A DNA stretch of 64,000 nucleotides. It comes from Streptomyces sp. NBC_00306. GTDB taxonomy: Bacteria; Actinomycetota; Actinomycetes; Streptomycetales; Streptomycetaceae. The position numbers and the translations under genes were made by a program. Positions 36,495 through 45,662 of the stretch are shown piece by piece. The DNA lies in assembly GCF_036169555.1 (NCBI RefSeq), contig NZ_CP108032.1, positions 7,688,001 to 7,752,000 of the forward strand, written 5' to 3'. The number at the start of each line of letters is the position of its first letter. Positions within the stretch are counted from its first letter, which is position 1. Under the pieces are notes generated by a model, which worked only from the letters and a program-made list of their open reading frames with translations, had not been told where the DNA came from and did not search any database.

Positions 36495-36991
36495 CAGATC
36501 ACCTCTGCCAGCTCGGCCTGCATCCGCGCGGCCTCGACGTCACGCGCGACGGCCTGGCCGAGCAGCATCCGCAGCACCAGCACGATGAGAGCGACCCCCA
36601 GGGCCGCCATGACGCCCCCGCCCAGCAGGAGGACGATGCCCGGTGGGACGGCCTCACCCGGCGCCAGGACGACGCCGAGCGCGAACAGAAGCAGAGCGGC
36701 CGCCACGATCGCGCCGATCACGATGTGGACGTACCGGAAGGCGGCGTCGGAGAAGACGGTGCCGCGTCGGACCATCGTCACGAGCCGCCACACACAGACG
36801 AGGACGACCTGGACCGTCACGATGCCCAGGACGGTGATCACCAGGAACGGGTTACGGAGGTGCGCGACGTCCGCGTCGAGGCTCTCCATGTCGATGGCCA
36901 GCAGCGGCACCATCACGGCCTGGACGAACACCGAACCGGCGAGCAGGCCCACGAGTACAGCCCGCAGCGCAAGGACTGTCAGCTTTCCCAT
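36494..36991 (-). CDS. DUF2975 membrane protein
   Basis: 165 residues from ATG 36991 (GAAGGAGACGTG precedes; a GTG three bases earlier is also possible). Four hydrophobic segments at ~8-30, ~45-70, ~85-110 and ~118-145, with the DUF2975 signature LRNPFLVITVLGIVTVQ and the loop RRGTVFSDAAFRYVHIV between the second and third. Function unknown; usually in an operon with a YozG-like regulator, as here. The conserved FS/RY loop faces the cytoplasm and could contact the regulator (inference). Confidence 0.88.
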   Translation of the reverse strand: MGKLTVLALRAVLVGLLAGSVFVQAVMVPLLAIDMESLDADVAHLRNPFLVITVLGIVTVQVVLVCVWRLVTMVRRGTVFSDAAFRYVHIVIGAIVAAALLLFALGVVLAPGEAVPPGIVLLLGGGVMAALGVALIVLVLRMLLGQAVARDVEAARMQAELAEVI

Positions 36992-37004
36992 CACGTCTCC
37001 TTCA

Positions 37005-37040
37005 ATCGAGCAGCGATGGAAATCTATCGAGAAACGATAG
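37005..37040. promoter_or_regulatory. Paired ATCG-N5-CGAT operators
   Basis: Two copies of a 13-base palindrome lie just upstream of the DUF2975 start: ATCGAGCAGCGAT (begins 37005) and ATCGAGAAACGAT (begins 37026; extended to CTATCG/CGATAG at 37024-37040). Starts are 21 bases apart, two helical turns, so dimers would sit on one face of the DNA. Most likely bound by the Cro-like regulator encoded in the operon. Confidence 0.7.
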
Positions 37041-37127
37041 GCAGGGCAAGTGGTGGGCCGCCAAACGATGGTGGGGCTGCCGGCACCTGCCGCCTGAGCG
37101 CCGCTCGGGCAGGGCGCGCTCGTGTGA

Positions 37128-37176
37128 ACGACGGGAGGGGCTCACAGCCGGCTTGGCCGTGAGCCCCTCCCGTCGT
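37128..37176. terminator. Perfect 18-bp stem terminator after katG
   Basis: The 18-base arms 37128-37145 and 37159-37176 are exact complements with a 13-base loop (agccggcttggcc). It lies 52 bases beyond the katG stop (37228, minus strand) and also ends the region toward the DUF2975 operon promoter. A strong factor-independent-like terminator even without a T run, as usual in Streptomyces. Confidence 0.85.
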
Positions 37177-37227
37177 CCTGGGCCGGCCCGCTCTCGTACG
37201 AGCACGAGCCGACCCGGACGCCTTCGA

Positions 37228-39444
37228 TCAGACGAGGTCGAACCGGTCCAGGTCCATGACCTTGGCCCACGCCGCGACGAAGTCGTTCACGAACTTCTCC
37301 TTCGCGTCGTCGCTCGCGTAGACCTCCGCGAGCGCGCGCAGCTCGGAGTTCGAGCCGAAGACGAGGTCGGCACGGGTGCCGGTCCACTTGACGGCGCCCG
37401 AGGCGTCACGGCCCTCGAAGGTCGTCTGGTCGCCGGAGGTCGACTTCCACGTCGTGCCCAGGTCGAGCAGGTTGACGAAGAAGTCGTTGGTCAGCACGCC
37501 CGGGGTGTCCGTGAACACGCCGTGCGAGGACTGCCCCTGGTTGGCACCCAGGACGCGCAGACCACCGACGAGGGCGGTCATCTGCGGCGCGCTCAGGGTG
37601 AGCAGGTTGGCCCGGTCGAGCAGCAGGTACTCGGCCGGCAGGCGGTTGCCCTTGCCGACGTAGTTGCGGAACCCGTCGGAGGACGGCTCCAGCGCGGCGA
37701 ACGACTCGGTGTCCGTGTGCTCCTCGGTCGCATCCACACGGCCCGGCGTGAAGGGGACCTCCACGTCGAAGCCCGCGTCCTTGGCGGCCTTCTCGACCGC
37801 GGCGGCACCGCCGAGGACGATCAGGTCGGCCAGGGAGACCTTCTTGGCGCCGGAGTTGAACTCCGACCGGACGCCCTCCAGGACGCGCAGGACCTGCGCG
37901 AGCTGGTCGGGGTTGTTGACCTCCCAGCCGTTCTGCGGCTGCAGACGGATACGGGCGCCGTTGGCACCGCCGCGCTTGTCGCTGCCGCGGAACGTCGAGG
38001 CCGACGCCCACGCGGTGGAGACCAGCTGCGAGACGGTCAGCCCCGACTCCAGGAGCTTGGCCTTGAGCGCCGCGGCTTCCGCGGCGTCGATGGCCGCGCC
38101 CTCGGCCTGCGGCAGCGGGTCCTGCCACAGCATCGTCTCCGCCGGGACCTCCGGGCCGAGGTACAGGGACTTCGGGCCCAGGTCACGGTGGGTCAGCTTG
38201 TACCAGGCGCGGGCGAAGGCGTCCGCGAACTCGGCCGGGTTCTCGTGGAAGCGGCGCGAGATCGGCTCGTAGATCGGGTCGAAGCGCAGCGAGAGGTCGG
38301 TGGTGAGCATCGTGGGCCGACGCTTCTTCGACGCGTCGTGCGCGTCGGGGATGATCTCCTCGGAGTCCTTGGCCACCCACTGGTTGGCGCCGGCGGGGGA
38401 CTGGGTCAGCTCCCACTCGTAGCCGAAGAGGATGTCGAAGAAGTCGTTGCTCCACTGGGTCGGCTTGGTGGTCCAGGTGACCTCGAGACCGGAGGTGATG
38501 GCGTCGCCGGCCTTGCCGGAGCCGTGGGTGGACTTCCAGCCCAGGCCCTGCTCCTCCATGGAGGCGGCCTCGGGGTCGTTGCCGACGGCCTCGGCCGGGC
38601 CGGCGCCGTGGGTCTTGCCGAAGGTGTGACCACCGGCGATGAGGGCGACGGTCTCCTCGTCGTTCATCGCCATGCGGCGGAACGTCTCACGGATGTCGCG
38701 GGCCGCCGCGATCGGGTCCGGGTTGCCGTTCGGGCCCTCCGGGTTGACGTAGATGAGGCCCATCTGGACGGCGCCGAGCGGGTTCTCCAGCTCACGGTCG
38801 CCGGTGTAGCGCTGGTCGTCGAGCCAGGTGGTCTCGGGACCCCAGTACACGTCCTCGTCGGCCTCCCAGACGTCGGCACGGCCGCCGGCGAAGCCGAAGG
38901 TCTCGAAGCCCATCGTCTCCAGCGCGACATTGCCCGTGAGGATCATGAGGTCGGCCCAGGAGATGGACTGGCCGTACTTCTTCTTGACCGGCCACAGCAG
39001 ACGGCGGGCCTTGTCCAGGTTGCCGTTGTCCGGCCAGCTGTTCAGGGGGGCGAAGCGCTGCTGGCCACGGCCGCCACCACCGCGGCCGTCGCTGATGCGG
39101 TAGGTGCCGGCGCTGTGCCAGGCCATACGGACCATCAGCGGGCCGTAGTTGCCGAAGTCGGCGGGCCACCAGTCCTGCGAGGTGGTGAGCACCTCGGCGA
39201 TGTCACGCTTCACGGCCGTCAGGTCGAGAGCCTGGAACGCCTCGGCGTAGTCGAACTCCGCACCGAGCGGGTTGGCGACGACCGGGTCCTTGGCAAGGAT
39301 CTTCAGGTTGAGCCGCTCCGGCCACCACTGGCGGTTGCCACCGCCCTGGGTGGGGTGCGCGGCGCGGTCATGTGCGACCGGGCAGCCGCCGCCGGTGCCC
39401 TCCGTTTTCGCGTCGGTGACGATTGCGTCGTGGTTCTCGGACAT
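37228..39444 (-). CDS. katG: Catalase-peroxidase KatG
   Basis: 738 residues from ATG 39444 (GGAAGG upstream). Haem catalase-peroxidase of class I. Distal site: Arg-Trp-His in VRMAWHSAGTYR near 100-108; proximal His in GGHTFGKTHGAGPA near 265-275; the covalent Met-Tyr-Trp adduct residues are present as Trp (MAWHSA), Tyr (GLIYVNPEGP) and Met (RRMAMND). Length is standard. It removes hydrogen peroxide and oxidises phenolic donors. Divergent from a Fur-family regulator across a 617-base gap, the standard layout for oxidative-stress control of katG. Confidence 0.98.
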   Translation of the reverse strand: MSENHDAIVTDAKTEGTGGGCPVAHDRAAHPTQGGGNRQWWPERLNLKILAKDPVVANPLGAEFDYAEAFQALDLTAVKRDIAEVLTTSQDWWPADFGNYGPLMVRMAWHSAGTYRISDGRGGGGRGQQRFAPLNSWPDNGNLDKARRLLWPVKKKYGQSISWADLMILTGNVALETMGFETFGFAGGRADVWEADEDVYWGPETTWLDDQRYTGDRELENPLGAVQMGLIYVNPEGPNGNPDPIAAARDIRETFRRMAMNDEETVALIAGGHTFGKTHGAGPAEAVGNDPEAASMEEQGLGWKSTHGSGKAGDAITSGLEVTWTTKPTQWSNDFFDILFGYEWELTQSPAGANQWVAKDSEEIIPDAHDASKKRRPTMLTTDLSLRFDPIYEPISRRFHENPAEFADAFARAWYKLTHRDLGPKSLYLGPEVPAETMLWQDPLPQAEGAAIDAAEAAALKAKLLESGLTVSQLVSTAWASASTFRGSDKRGGANGARIRLQPQNGWEVNNPDQLAQVLRVLEGVRSEFNSGAKKVSLADLIVLGGAAAVEKAAKDAGFDVEVPFTPGRVDATEEHTDTESFAALEPSSDGFRNYVGKGNRLPAEYLLLDRANLLTLSAPQMTALVGGLRVLGANQGQSSHGVFTDTPGVLTNDFFVNLLDLGTTWKSTSGDQTTFEGRDASGAVKWTGTRADLVFGSNSELRALAEVYASDDAKEKFVNDFVAAWAKVMDLDRFDLV

Positions 39445-40061
39445 GGAAATCCTTCCGGAGGGGGCGGATCGCTGTGCTCAGGAACTGCAGTGGATGGATC
39501 GGTCGGGATACAGGCCCCGGTCGGTCACGTGGACCTCGTGAGCCGAGAGGCCGTGGTCGCCGCAGGCGGTCGGTCTCACCGTCCCGCGGGCCGCTCGGCC
39601 CTTGCCGACGACGACCCGAAGCGCGGTCTCGTACCGGGCCCGCGGGCAGGTTCGGCGCACGCTGCCGGCCGGGGTGCGTCCCGCCGCGACAGGCGCGTGC
39701 AGGGCTTCGCACGAGGCCGGGGTGTGATGCCGCTCACGCGGTCGCTCGTCCCGGAGGGGTCGGAGGGAGTCGTCTCGATGGGAGGACGGTCGCCGTTCCG
39801 CCGGTCTCGGGGAGCGCCACGCAGACGGCCGTCACCTGCGCGCCGGCCCGGCACAACCGCTCGGCGGTGGTCGCGTCACGTCTTCTCTCCTGTCCTGCGG
39901 GAACAGTCGGGAGCAGTCCTGTCCCTTGGCTATTGCCGGAACCGATCCTACGATGGACAGAGTCCAGGTCAACAAGTGCGCCAAGCTCGTATTCAATCGG
40001 AACCCTGGCGTCCGCCGGGTAGCCTTCGGGTATCCCGCCGCATCTGAATAGGTGAACCGAT
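39445..40061. promoter_or_regulatory. Long divergent intergenic region, katG / Fur-type regulator
   Basis: These 617 bases hold no convincing gene. The right part (39930-40060) contains short AT-richer islands, notably CTCGTATTCAATCGG around 39987-40000 and CATCTGAATAGG at about 40041-40052, where the regulator's promoter and any Fur-type operator should lie. No exact palindrome recognised. The left half is unbroken GC-rich sequence with spurious open frames in all directions and nothing that can be supported. Confidence 0.5.
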
Positions 40062-40472
40062 ATGAGTGACCTGCTGGAGCGACTACGAGGGCGTGGCTGG
40101 CGGATGACCTCCCAGCGGCGTGTCGTTGCGGAGGTCCTGGCCGGTGACCACGTGCATCTCACGGCAGACGAGGTGCACGCTCTCGCCGTGCAGCGGCTGC
40201 CCGAGATCTCCCGGGCGACCGTCTACAACGCCCTGGGCGAACTGGTCCTGCTCGGAGAGGTCATAGAGGTCTCCACGGACGGCCGCGCCAAGCGCTACGA
40301 CCCGAACGCGCACCACCCGCACCAGCACTTGGTGTGCTCGCAGTGCGGCACCGTCCGCGACGTCCACCCGACGGGCAATCCGCTCGCCGACCTCCCGGCG
40401 GACGAACGGTTCGGCTTCACCGTGTCCCAGGTCGAGGTCACCTACCGCGGACTGTGCCCGACCTGCGCCTGA
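40062..40472 (+). CDS. Fur-family peroxide-type regulator (CatR/FurA/PerR class)
   Basis: 136 residues from ATG 40062 (AGGTGA upstream). Winged helix ~8-80: GWRMTSQRRVVAEVLAGDHV, LTADEVHALAVQRLPEISRA, TVYNALGELVLLGEV. Metal sites: HHPHQHLVCSQCGTVRDV in the dimer domain with the first CxxC, and CPTC at the C-terminus making a structural Cys4 zinc site; the regulatory His/Asp residues lie in the first stretch. Divergent from katG, it most likely represses katG until peroxide oxidises its regulatory metal-site histidines. Confidence 0.93.
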   Translation: MSDLLERLRGRGWRMTSQRRVVAEVLAGDHVHLTADEVHALAVQRLPEISRATVYNALGELVLLGEVIEVSTDGRAKRYDPNAHHPHQHLVCSQCGTVRDVHPTGNPLADLPADERFGFTVSQVEVTYRGLCPTCA

Positions 40473-40580
40473 GGGACAGCTCCTGGGGCCGTCGTCGGGA
40501 TCCTGCCGAGCCCCTGAACCGCACCGCGCCGCTCGGAAACCAGGTGCGGCCGGTCGGTGCGCCGGTGTCTGCTCGGGTCC

Positions 40581-41447
40581 ATGGCGATGAGGTTGGGCAA
40601 GCCGGGAGCCGACGGGATGGGCGAGGTCGTGGACGTGCTGCGGGAGTGGCAGTCCGAGGGGGCTCCGATGCAGCTGCATCCGGGGGACCTGGGCTGGTTC
40701 TGGCGGTGGGGCGCGGAAGTGACAGCGGCGGCGGTCAGGACGTGGACCACGGACGGACGGATCCTCGCCGTCGGGCTGCTGGACGGTCCTGAGCTGTTGC
40801 GGCTGACGATGGCGCCGGACGCGCTGCGGGACGAGGAATTGGCGCGGCGCTTGGTCGAGGACGTGACCGAGCCCGAGCGCGATGTACTGCCTGCGGGGAG
40901 GGTGAACGTCGAGGCGCCGGTGGGTGCCTTGGTCCAGGATCTCCTGTGCGAGCGCGGCTGGAGGGCCGACGAGCCGTGGACGCCGTTGCGCCGCGACCTC
41001 ACGGAGCCGGTGAAGGACCCTGGCGTGCGAATCGAGGCGGTCGGGCCTGAGCAGGCGCACGTGTTTGCCGCCGTGGTCCGGGGAGCCTTCGAGGGCTCGA
41101 CGTTCACCGAGGAGCGCCGGCACGCGATGGCGGCCGGACTGCCGTACGCCGATGCCCGGTGCCTGGTCGCCTACGACGAGCGGGGCAACGCCGTGGCGGC
41201 GGTGACGGTGTGGTCGGCCGGCCCCGGCAGGCCCGGATTGCTCGAACCGATGGGCGTGCACCGGGAACACAGCCGCCAGGGCTACGGCCACGCGATCACC
41301 CTCGCCGCGGCGGCCGCACTCCAGGAACTGGGTTCGTCGAGCGCGCTCGTCTGCACCCCGAGCTCCAATGCCGCCGCCGTCGCCACGTACAGGAGGGCCG
41401 GCTTCCGGCAACGGCCCGAGGTGCGGGACCGATACCGGGACGCCTAG
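40581..41447 (+). CDS. GNAT family N-acetyltransferase, two-domain
   Basis: 288 residues from ATG 40581 (ATG 40587 is also in frame). The C-terminal half (~145-285) is a GNAT domain: IEAVGPEQAHVFAAVVRGAF, AVTVWSAGPGRPGLLEPMGV, and the acetyl-CoA loop HREHSRQGYGHAITLAA, followed by SSNAAAVATYRRAGF. The N-terminal half resembles a degenerate second GNAT-like fold. Probably acetylates a small molecule or protein; substrate unknown. First in a plus-strand series with another GNAT and a VOC protein but with gaps over 100 bases, so not a tight operon. Confidence 0.87.
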   Translation: MAMRLGKPGADGMGEVVDVLREWQSEGAPMQLHPGDLGWFWRWGAEVTAAAVRTWTTDGRILAVGLLDGPELLRLTMAPDALRDEELARRLVEDVTEPERDVLPAGRVNVEAPVGALVQDLLCERGWRADEPWTPLRRDLTEPVKDPGVRIEAVGPEQAHVFAAVVRGAFEGSTFTEERRHAMAAGLPYADARCLVAYDERGNAVAAVTVWSAGPGRPGLLEPMGVHREHSRQGYGHAITLAAAAALQELGSSSALVCTPSSNAAAVATYRRAGFRQRPEVRDRYRDA

Positions 41448-41554
41448 GTCCTGCCCGACCGCTCGCGGGACCAGGACTCACCTCGTTCTGGCCTGCATGA
41501 AGCGGATACGCCTGAGGCAGAAGGGAGGCGCTCGCCACCACTTAGGGTTCCTGT

Positions 41555-42019
41555 ATGACGACCACACTCGGCCTGCGGGAGATCACCCCCGCCAACGTCG
41601 ACGCCGCGATCGGCCTGCGGGTCCGCCCGGATCAGGAGCACTTGGTCGCGCCGGTCGTGAAATCTCTGGCCGAGGCGTATGCCTACGGGCCGACAGCGTG
41701 GCCCCGCCTGATCGTTGACGGTGACATTCCCGTCGGATTTCTCATGGCCTTCCTCGACCTGGACTGGAGCGGCGACGGCACGGACATCCGTTCCGGCCTC
41801 TGGCGGCTCAACATCGCAGCCGGTCAGCAGGGGCGGGGATGCGGACGCTTCGCGGTCGAGTCGGTCGCCGCCGAGATCCGTCGTCGCGGCGGAACCCGCC
41901 TGACCACCACCTGGCATCCGGGTGCGGGTGGCCCCGAGGGCTTCTACCTCGGGCTGGGGTTCCGGCTGACGGGTGAGACCAGCGGGGGCCAAACAGTGGG
42001 TGAGCTGGACCTGCGCTAG
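41555..42019 (+). CDS. GNAT family N-acetyltransferase
   Basis: 154 residues from ATG 41555. Compact GNAT: LREITPANVDAAIGLRVRPD, RLIVDGDIPVGFLMAFLDLD, the beta-bulge and acetyl-CoA loop NIAAGQQGRGCGRFAVES near 95-112 (QxxGxG type), and GFYLGLGFRLTGE at the end. This short form with PDQEHLVAP is typical of spermidine/spermine acetyltransferase-like enzymes (Paia/SpeG relatives), but the substrate is not established. Confidence 0.88.
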   Translation: MTTTLGLREITPANVDAAIGLRVRPDQEHLVAPVVKSLAEAYAYGPTAWPRLIVDGDIPVGFLMAFLDLDWSGDGTDIRSGLWRLNIAAGQQGRGCGRFAVESVAAEIRRRGGTRLTTTWHPGAGGPEGFYLGLGFRLTGETSGGQTVGELDLR

Positions 42020-42132
42020 GACTCGGCCCCGTCGGACAGTGTCCGGGCAACTGCCGAGATCTCCACGGCCGGTGGCCCTGCGGCCCTGCTCCTGAGGCCC
42101 TGTCCGGGTGATCGCCGGGCACACTGGGCGAC

Positions 42133-42504
42133 ATGCCTGTTTCGCTGCATCACATCGTCATCGACGCCCACGACCTGCCTGCCCTCGCCCGGTTCTGGGC
42201 CGAGGTGCTGCGCTGGCGGATCCTGTCCGAGCGGGAGCGGGAGGTGGTCATCGGGCCGGACGAGACCGCGCCCGTGGGCATCTGCTTCATGCCGGTGACG
42301 GACCGAAAGGTCGTCAAGAACCGCCTGCACCTCGACCTGACCTCCGCAGCGGAGGACCGGGAGGCCGAGATCGAGCGCATCCTCGCACTCGGTGCCCGCC
42401 GGGCCGATGTAGGGCAGAGCGGCAGTGAGTCGTGGACGGTGCTGGCCGATCCGGAGGGGAACGAATTCTGTGTGGTCCGTCCGAAGGAGACTCTCATCGG
42501 CTAA
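42133..42504 (+). CDS. VOC family (glyoxalase/bleomycin-resistance fold) protein
   Basis: 123 residues from ATG 42133. Two beta-alpha-beta3 modules: LHHIVIDAHDLPALARFWAE and RLHLDLTSAAEDREAEIERI, with the metal-binding pattern His-His...Glu partly present (SLHHI, LHLDL, GNEFCVV). Belongs to the Glyoxalase_6 subgroup frequent in Streptomyces. Role uncertain: small-molecule lyase, dioxygenase or binding protein. It ends 218 bases before the GYD protein gene. Confidence 0.88.
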   Translation: MPVSLHHIVIDAHDLPALARFWAEVLRWRILSEREREVVIGPDETAPVGICFMPVTDRKVVKNRLHLDLTSAAEDREAEIERILALGARRADVGQSGSESWTVLADPEGNEFCVVRPKETLIG

Positions 42505-42722
42505 CCAGTGCGGTCCGGACGACTGCGAGATGGCGCGGCCACTGCAGGGCTGAGCCGGGAGTACGTACGGCGGGGCTGAGGGTGCGGCCGCGCGCGCCGG
42601 TCCGCCCCTCGGCCGCGAAGCCGAGCACGCAGTGCCTCAGCCTTCCTCAGGATTCTGCCGATGAGAGTGCGACGCTTGATGGCAACACGTGTGAAATCGG
42701 CGCATAAGAGGGAGAAACGCGC

Positions 42723-43049
42723 ATGCCGCTCTATCTGTCGAGGTTCAGCTACACACCGGACACCTGGGCCAGGATGATCGGCAACCCGGAGGACCGCAGA
42801 AGAGCCGCTCGGACGTACATCGAGTCGGTCGGCGGAAAGCTCCACGGGTTCTGGTACGCCTTCGGCGAGCACGACGGCTACACCCTCTGGGAGGCCCCCG
42901 ACAATGTGTCCATGGCCGCCGTCGCGCTGGCGATCACCGGAGGGGGCGCGCTCGGGTCGCTCGAAACGACAGTGCTCCTCACCGTCGACGAAACGATCGA
43001 CGCCCTGCGCAAGGCCGAGGAGGTTCAGTACCGACGGCCTGGCGCATAG
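42723..43049 (+). CDS. GYD domain protein
   Basis: 108 residues from ATG 42723, with AGGGAGAAA ahead of it. Ferredoxin-like small fold of the GYD family: MPLYLSRFSYTPDTWARMIG, SVGGKLHGFWYAFGEHDGYTLWEAPD (GYD family core with the E-H-D-G-Y segment), then VALAITGGGALGSLETTVLL. Function unknown; close in fold to ABM and dabb monooxygenase-like proteins. It is convergent with the following gene, with only 18 bases between. Confidence 0.87.
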   Translation: MPLYLSRFSYTPDTWARMIGNPEDRRRAARTYIESVGGKLHGFWYAFGEHDGYTLWEAPDNVSMAAVALAITGGGALGSLETTVLLTVDETIDALRKAEEVQYRRPGA

Positions 43050-43067
43050 TCCCGCTCAGCCGGGGGA

Positions 43068-43724
43068 TCAGCCGAGGACGAGCGGGAGTCTCGCGGTGAG
43101 ACCGCCCAGTTCGGCCTTCTCCGCCCCGGTCGGGGCGCGCCGTCCCGTGCCGACGAGAAGCGCCTCCTTGTCGGAGAACGAGGCGGGGAAGGGCGTCCCT
43201 GCGATCTTCTCCAGCGTCGCGCGGGACAGGGCGAGCCCTTCCACAGGTGGTTCCGCCGCGTGCGGGAGGTGCGCCACCAGGTCGAGGTGGTGCAGCGTCC
43301 ACTCCATGACGTACGCGGTGAGGTAGTCGCCCGCGGTGAGGACCTCGTCGCGGGTACGGACCCGACGTGCGGAGTCGGCGAGTTCGGCGGCGCGGCCGGC
43401 GGCGGAGCCGACGTCGTCGAGGTGGAATTGGAGTAGGTGAGGTTCTCCGTACGCGGCGGCCAGCCGGACCGTCAGCGCGTCGAGCGGATCGTCGCCGGTC
43501 GGCGGCGTATCGGTGACCTCCCAATAGGTCACCGCGTCGCGGGTCGGTTCCGTGTCGGCGGGGGTCGCGAGGGTGATCAGAACGTCCTGAGCATCGATGA
43601 CCAGATGGCACACCAGGTCCCGCACGAGCCAGCCGGCACAGCCGGACGGCTGTCCGAAGTCCTTGTCCGCGAGTGCGGCGACCGCCGCGCGCAATGCCGT
43701 CCACGAGCGTGAGAAGAGATCCAC
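43068..43724 (-). CDS. Maleylpyruvate isomerase N-terminal-domain (DinB-like) protein
   Basis: 218 residues from GTG 43724; the longer frame upstream has no family similarity. Mycothiol-dependent maleylpyruvate isomerase N-terminal four-helix bundle: LFSRSWTALRAAVAALADKD, PSGCAGWLVRDLVCHLVIDAQD with the metal-binding His, and TLHHLDLVAHL with two more His: three His in the DinB geometry bind zinc or nickel. These proteins use mycothiol or act as metal-dependent transferases. No catabolic genes are adjacent, so a role in ring cleavage is not supported. Confidence 0.87.
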   Translation of the reverse strand: MDLFSRSWTALRAAVAALADKDFGQPSGCAGWLVRDLVCHLVIDAQDVLITLATPADTEPTRDAVTYWEVTDTPPTGDDPLDALTVRLAAAYGEPHLLQFHLDDVGSAAGRAAELADSARRVRTRDEVLTAGDYLTAYVMEWTLHHLDLVAHLPHAAEPPVEGLALSRATLEKIAGTPFPASFSDKEALLVGTGRRAPTGAEKAELGGLTARLPLVLG

Positions 43725-44011
43725 ATCGGCACGGTAGTGCGGTGCCGCAGTGGCGGACAAGCATGCGTCGGGGCCGTCGGATCGCGCCGGAGGCGGAGGG
43801 GGACAAGGCCTCCGCGACGCCACCCAGGCCGGTGGGGAGGGCATCCTGAGCGCCGTGTGACGCGCGTGGGTCGTTGACCGGATTGGTGAGGGCGCGCTGT
43901 ATAGGGTCTGGGCAACCGTCCTCCTCGGCAAGGCCGCCCCGCCCCGCATACGACGGGACTTTGCGGCAGGCCGTGAGCGCAGACATGACTTCGATCATCA
44001 GGAGTGCTGCC

Positions 44012-45475
44012 GTGCCATCCAGAGAGACGTCATCTGCGCCCGGCGGGCTCGGCCGTAACCGTGAGACCGCGATGCTCGCGCTGCTGTCCTTCGCCATGCT
44101 CATCGTCTCGCTCGACCAGTACATCGTGGTCGTGGCACTTCCCGACATCGCCCGCGACCTCGGCTACTCCGCGCAGACTCTTCAGTCGGTCATCAGCGCC
44201 TACGCGGTCGCCTCGGCCGGGTTCCTCCTGTTCGGCGGACGTGCCGCCGACCTGCTCGGGCGACGGCGCGTCCTTGTCACCGGCCTCGCGCTGTATGCCG
44301 GAGCCGCCCTCGTGGGAGGACTCGCCACCGGGCCCGGAACGCTTCTCGCCGCCCGCGCGATTCAGGGGCTCGGCGGGGCGCTGGTCTTTCCCACCACCCT
44401 GGCGCTCATCAACACCACCTTCGCCGAAGGCCGGGCCCGCAACCGCGCGTTGGGGATCTGGGGAGGGTCGGGCGCGGCAGGGCTCGTCATCGGTGTGCTG
44501 CTCGGCGGGATTCTGACGCAGGCGTTCGGCTGGGAAGCGGTCTTCTTCGTCAACGTCGCCCTGGCAGGGCCCGCGCTGGTGCTCGCCCTTGTCGTCATTC
44601 CCCGGGACGGAGAACGCGAAAGGGGGCGCAAGTTCGACCTGCCGGGCGCGCTCAGCGTCACCTTCGGGGTCACGCTCATCGTGTTCGCCCTCGTTCAGGG
44701 CCCCGGACTGGGATGGCTGTCGCCGGGCATCGTGCTCAGTGCGGTGGCGGGCATCCTGCTGCTCGGAGCGTTCTTCGTCATCGAGCGGCGCAGCAACGAC
44801 CCGCTGATGCCGACCGAGTTGCTCTCCAACCGCAACCTCATCACCGGTGTGTTCATCGCCTTCATGTTCATGGCGACCTTCGGCTCCGTGCTCTACTTCC
44901 TGTCCATCTACTTCCAGGAGATTCTGGGCTACGACCCGTTGCAGACCGGTGCCGGCTTCCTCATCCCCACGGCTGTGGTCGTGGCCGGTTCGACCTTCGC
45001 CGGCCATCTCGTGACGCGGTTCGGTCTCCGGCGCACGCTGGCCGCGGCTCACATCATCGGCGCGCTCGGCGCGGTCGGCCTCGGCCTGGCGATCTCGCCG
45101 GACGGTACCTACGTCGGACTCATCCCCGGCCTCGTGGCGCTCAGCATCGGCGACGGAGTGGTCTTCACCGGCATGTTCATCGCCGCCGCCACCGGAATCC
45201 CCGACCGGCAACAAGGCATCGCCTCCGGCATCGCATCCACCGGCTCGGGAGCGGGCGCCGCTGTCGGCCTCGCCATCCTCGTCCTGGTGGCGACCGCGGG
45301 CCTGGACGGCCTCTCCGGTGAAGAGCTCCACGTCGCCACCGCCGAGGGAATCAGAACCGCGCTCTTCGCCGCCGCGGGCGGCATCGTGCTGACCTTCCTC
45401 GTCACCCTGCGCCGCTGCCCGACACCGCCCGAGCGGGGGCTCACTCCTGTGCCGTACCAGACCCGTCGCTGCTGA
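44012..45475 (+). CDS. DHA2-family MFS transporter (14 segments)
   Basis: 487 residues if GTG 44012 is the start, chosen because CAGGAG (43999-44004) lies seven bases ahead; GTG 43973 and ATG 43985 are also in frame. Fourteen hydrophobic segments of the EmrB/QacA type: SLDQYIVVVALPDIARDLGY in segment 1 with the Asp-Gln of motif D1, GRRRVLVTGLALYAG motif A, GVLLGGILTQAFGWEAVFFVN motif C. Exports hydrophobic or cationic drugs by proton antiport. Divergent from the DinB-like gene; no TetR regulator is next to it. Confidence 0.9.
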   Translation: MPSRETSSAPGGLGRNRETAMLALLSFAMLIVSLDQYIVVVALPDIARDLGYSAQTLQSVISAYAVASAGFLLFGGRAADLLGRRRVLVTGLALYAGAALVGGLATGPGTLLAARAIQGLGGALVFPTTLALINTTFAEGRARNRALGIWGGSGAAGLVIGVLLGGILTQAFGWEAVFFVNVALAGPALVLALVVIPRDGERERGRKFDLPGALSVTFGVTLIVFALVQGPGLGWLSPGIVLSAVAGILLLGAFFVIERRSNDPLMPTELLSNRNLITGVFIAFMFMATFGSVLYFLSIYFQEILGYDPLQTGAGFLIPTAVVVAGSTFAGHLVTRFGLRRTLAAAHIIGALGAVGLGLAISPDGTYVGLIPGLVALSIGDGVVFTGMFIAAATGIPDRQQGIASGIASTGSGAGAAVGLAILVLVATAGLDGLSGEELHVATAEGIRTALFAAAGGIVLTFLVTLRRCPTPPERGLTPVPYQTRRC

Positions 45476-45596
45476 CCGCGCGCCGGCGAGCACATCGTCC
45501 TGGCGAACGACCCCATGGTGCGGCGCCACGTCCACGGTCGCCGAGCACAGCGGCGAACGAGAGGTGAGTGCGGGAGACGCAGGTCACATTCGCCCA

Positions 45597-45623
45597 TGTC
45601 ACACGGCGTCCTGCTACCTCGTC
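45597..45623 (+). promoter_or_regulatory. ECF41 sigma-factor promoter
   Basis: TGTCACA (45597-45603), a 16-base spacer, then CGTC (45620-45623), exactly the published ECF41 target promoter pattern. It ends about 40 bases before the carboxymuconolactone decarboxylase ATG at 45663, the normal distance for such a promoter. The sigma factor that recognises it is encoded at 46172. Confidence 0.9.
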
Positions 45624-45662
45624 TCAGGTGTGTACCCACTGACGACCACAGAGGAGCCCACC

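Noticed and set aside
37153..40047. Plus-strand open frame of about 960 codons across katG
   Set aside because: Antisense of katG and of non-coding DNA; low-complexity translation.
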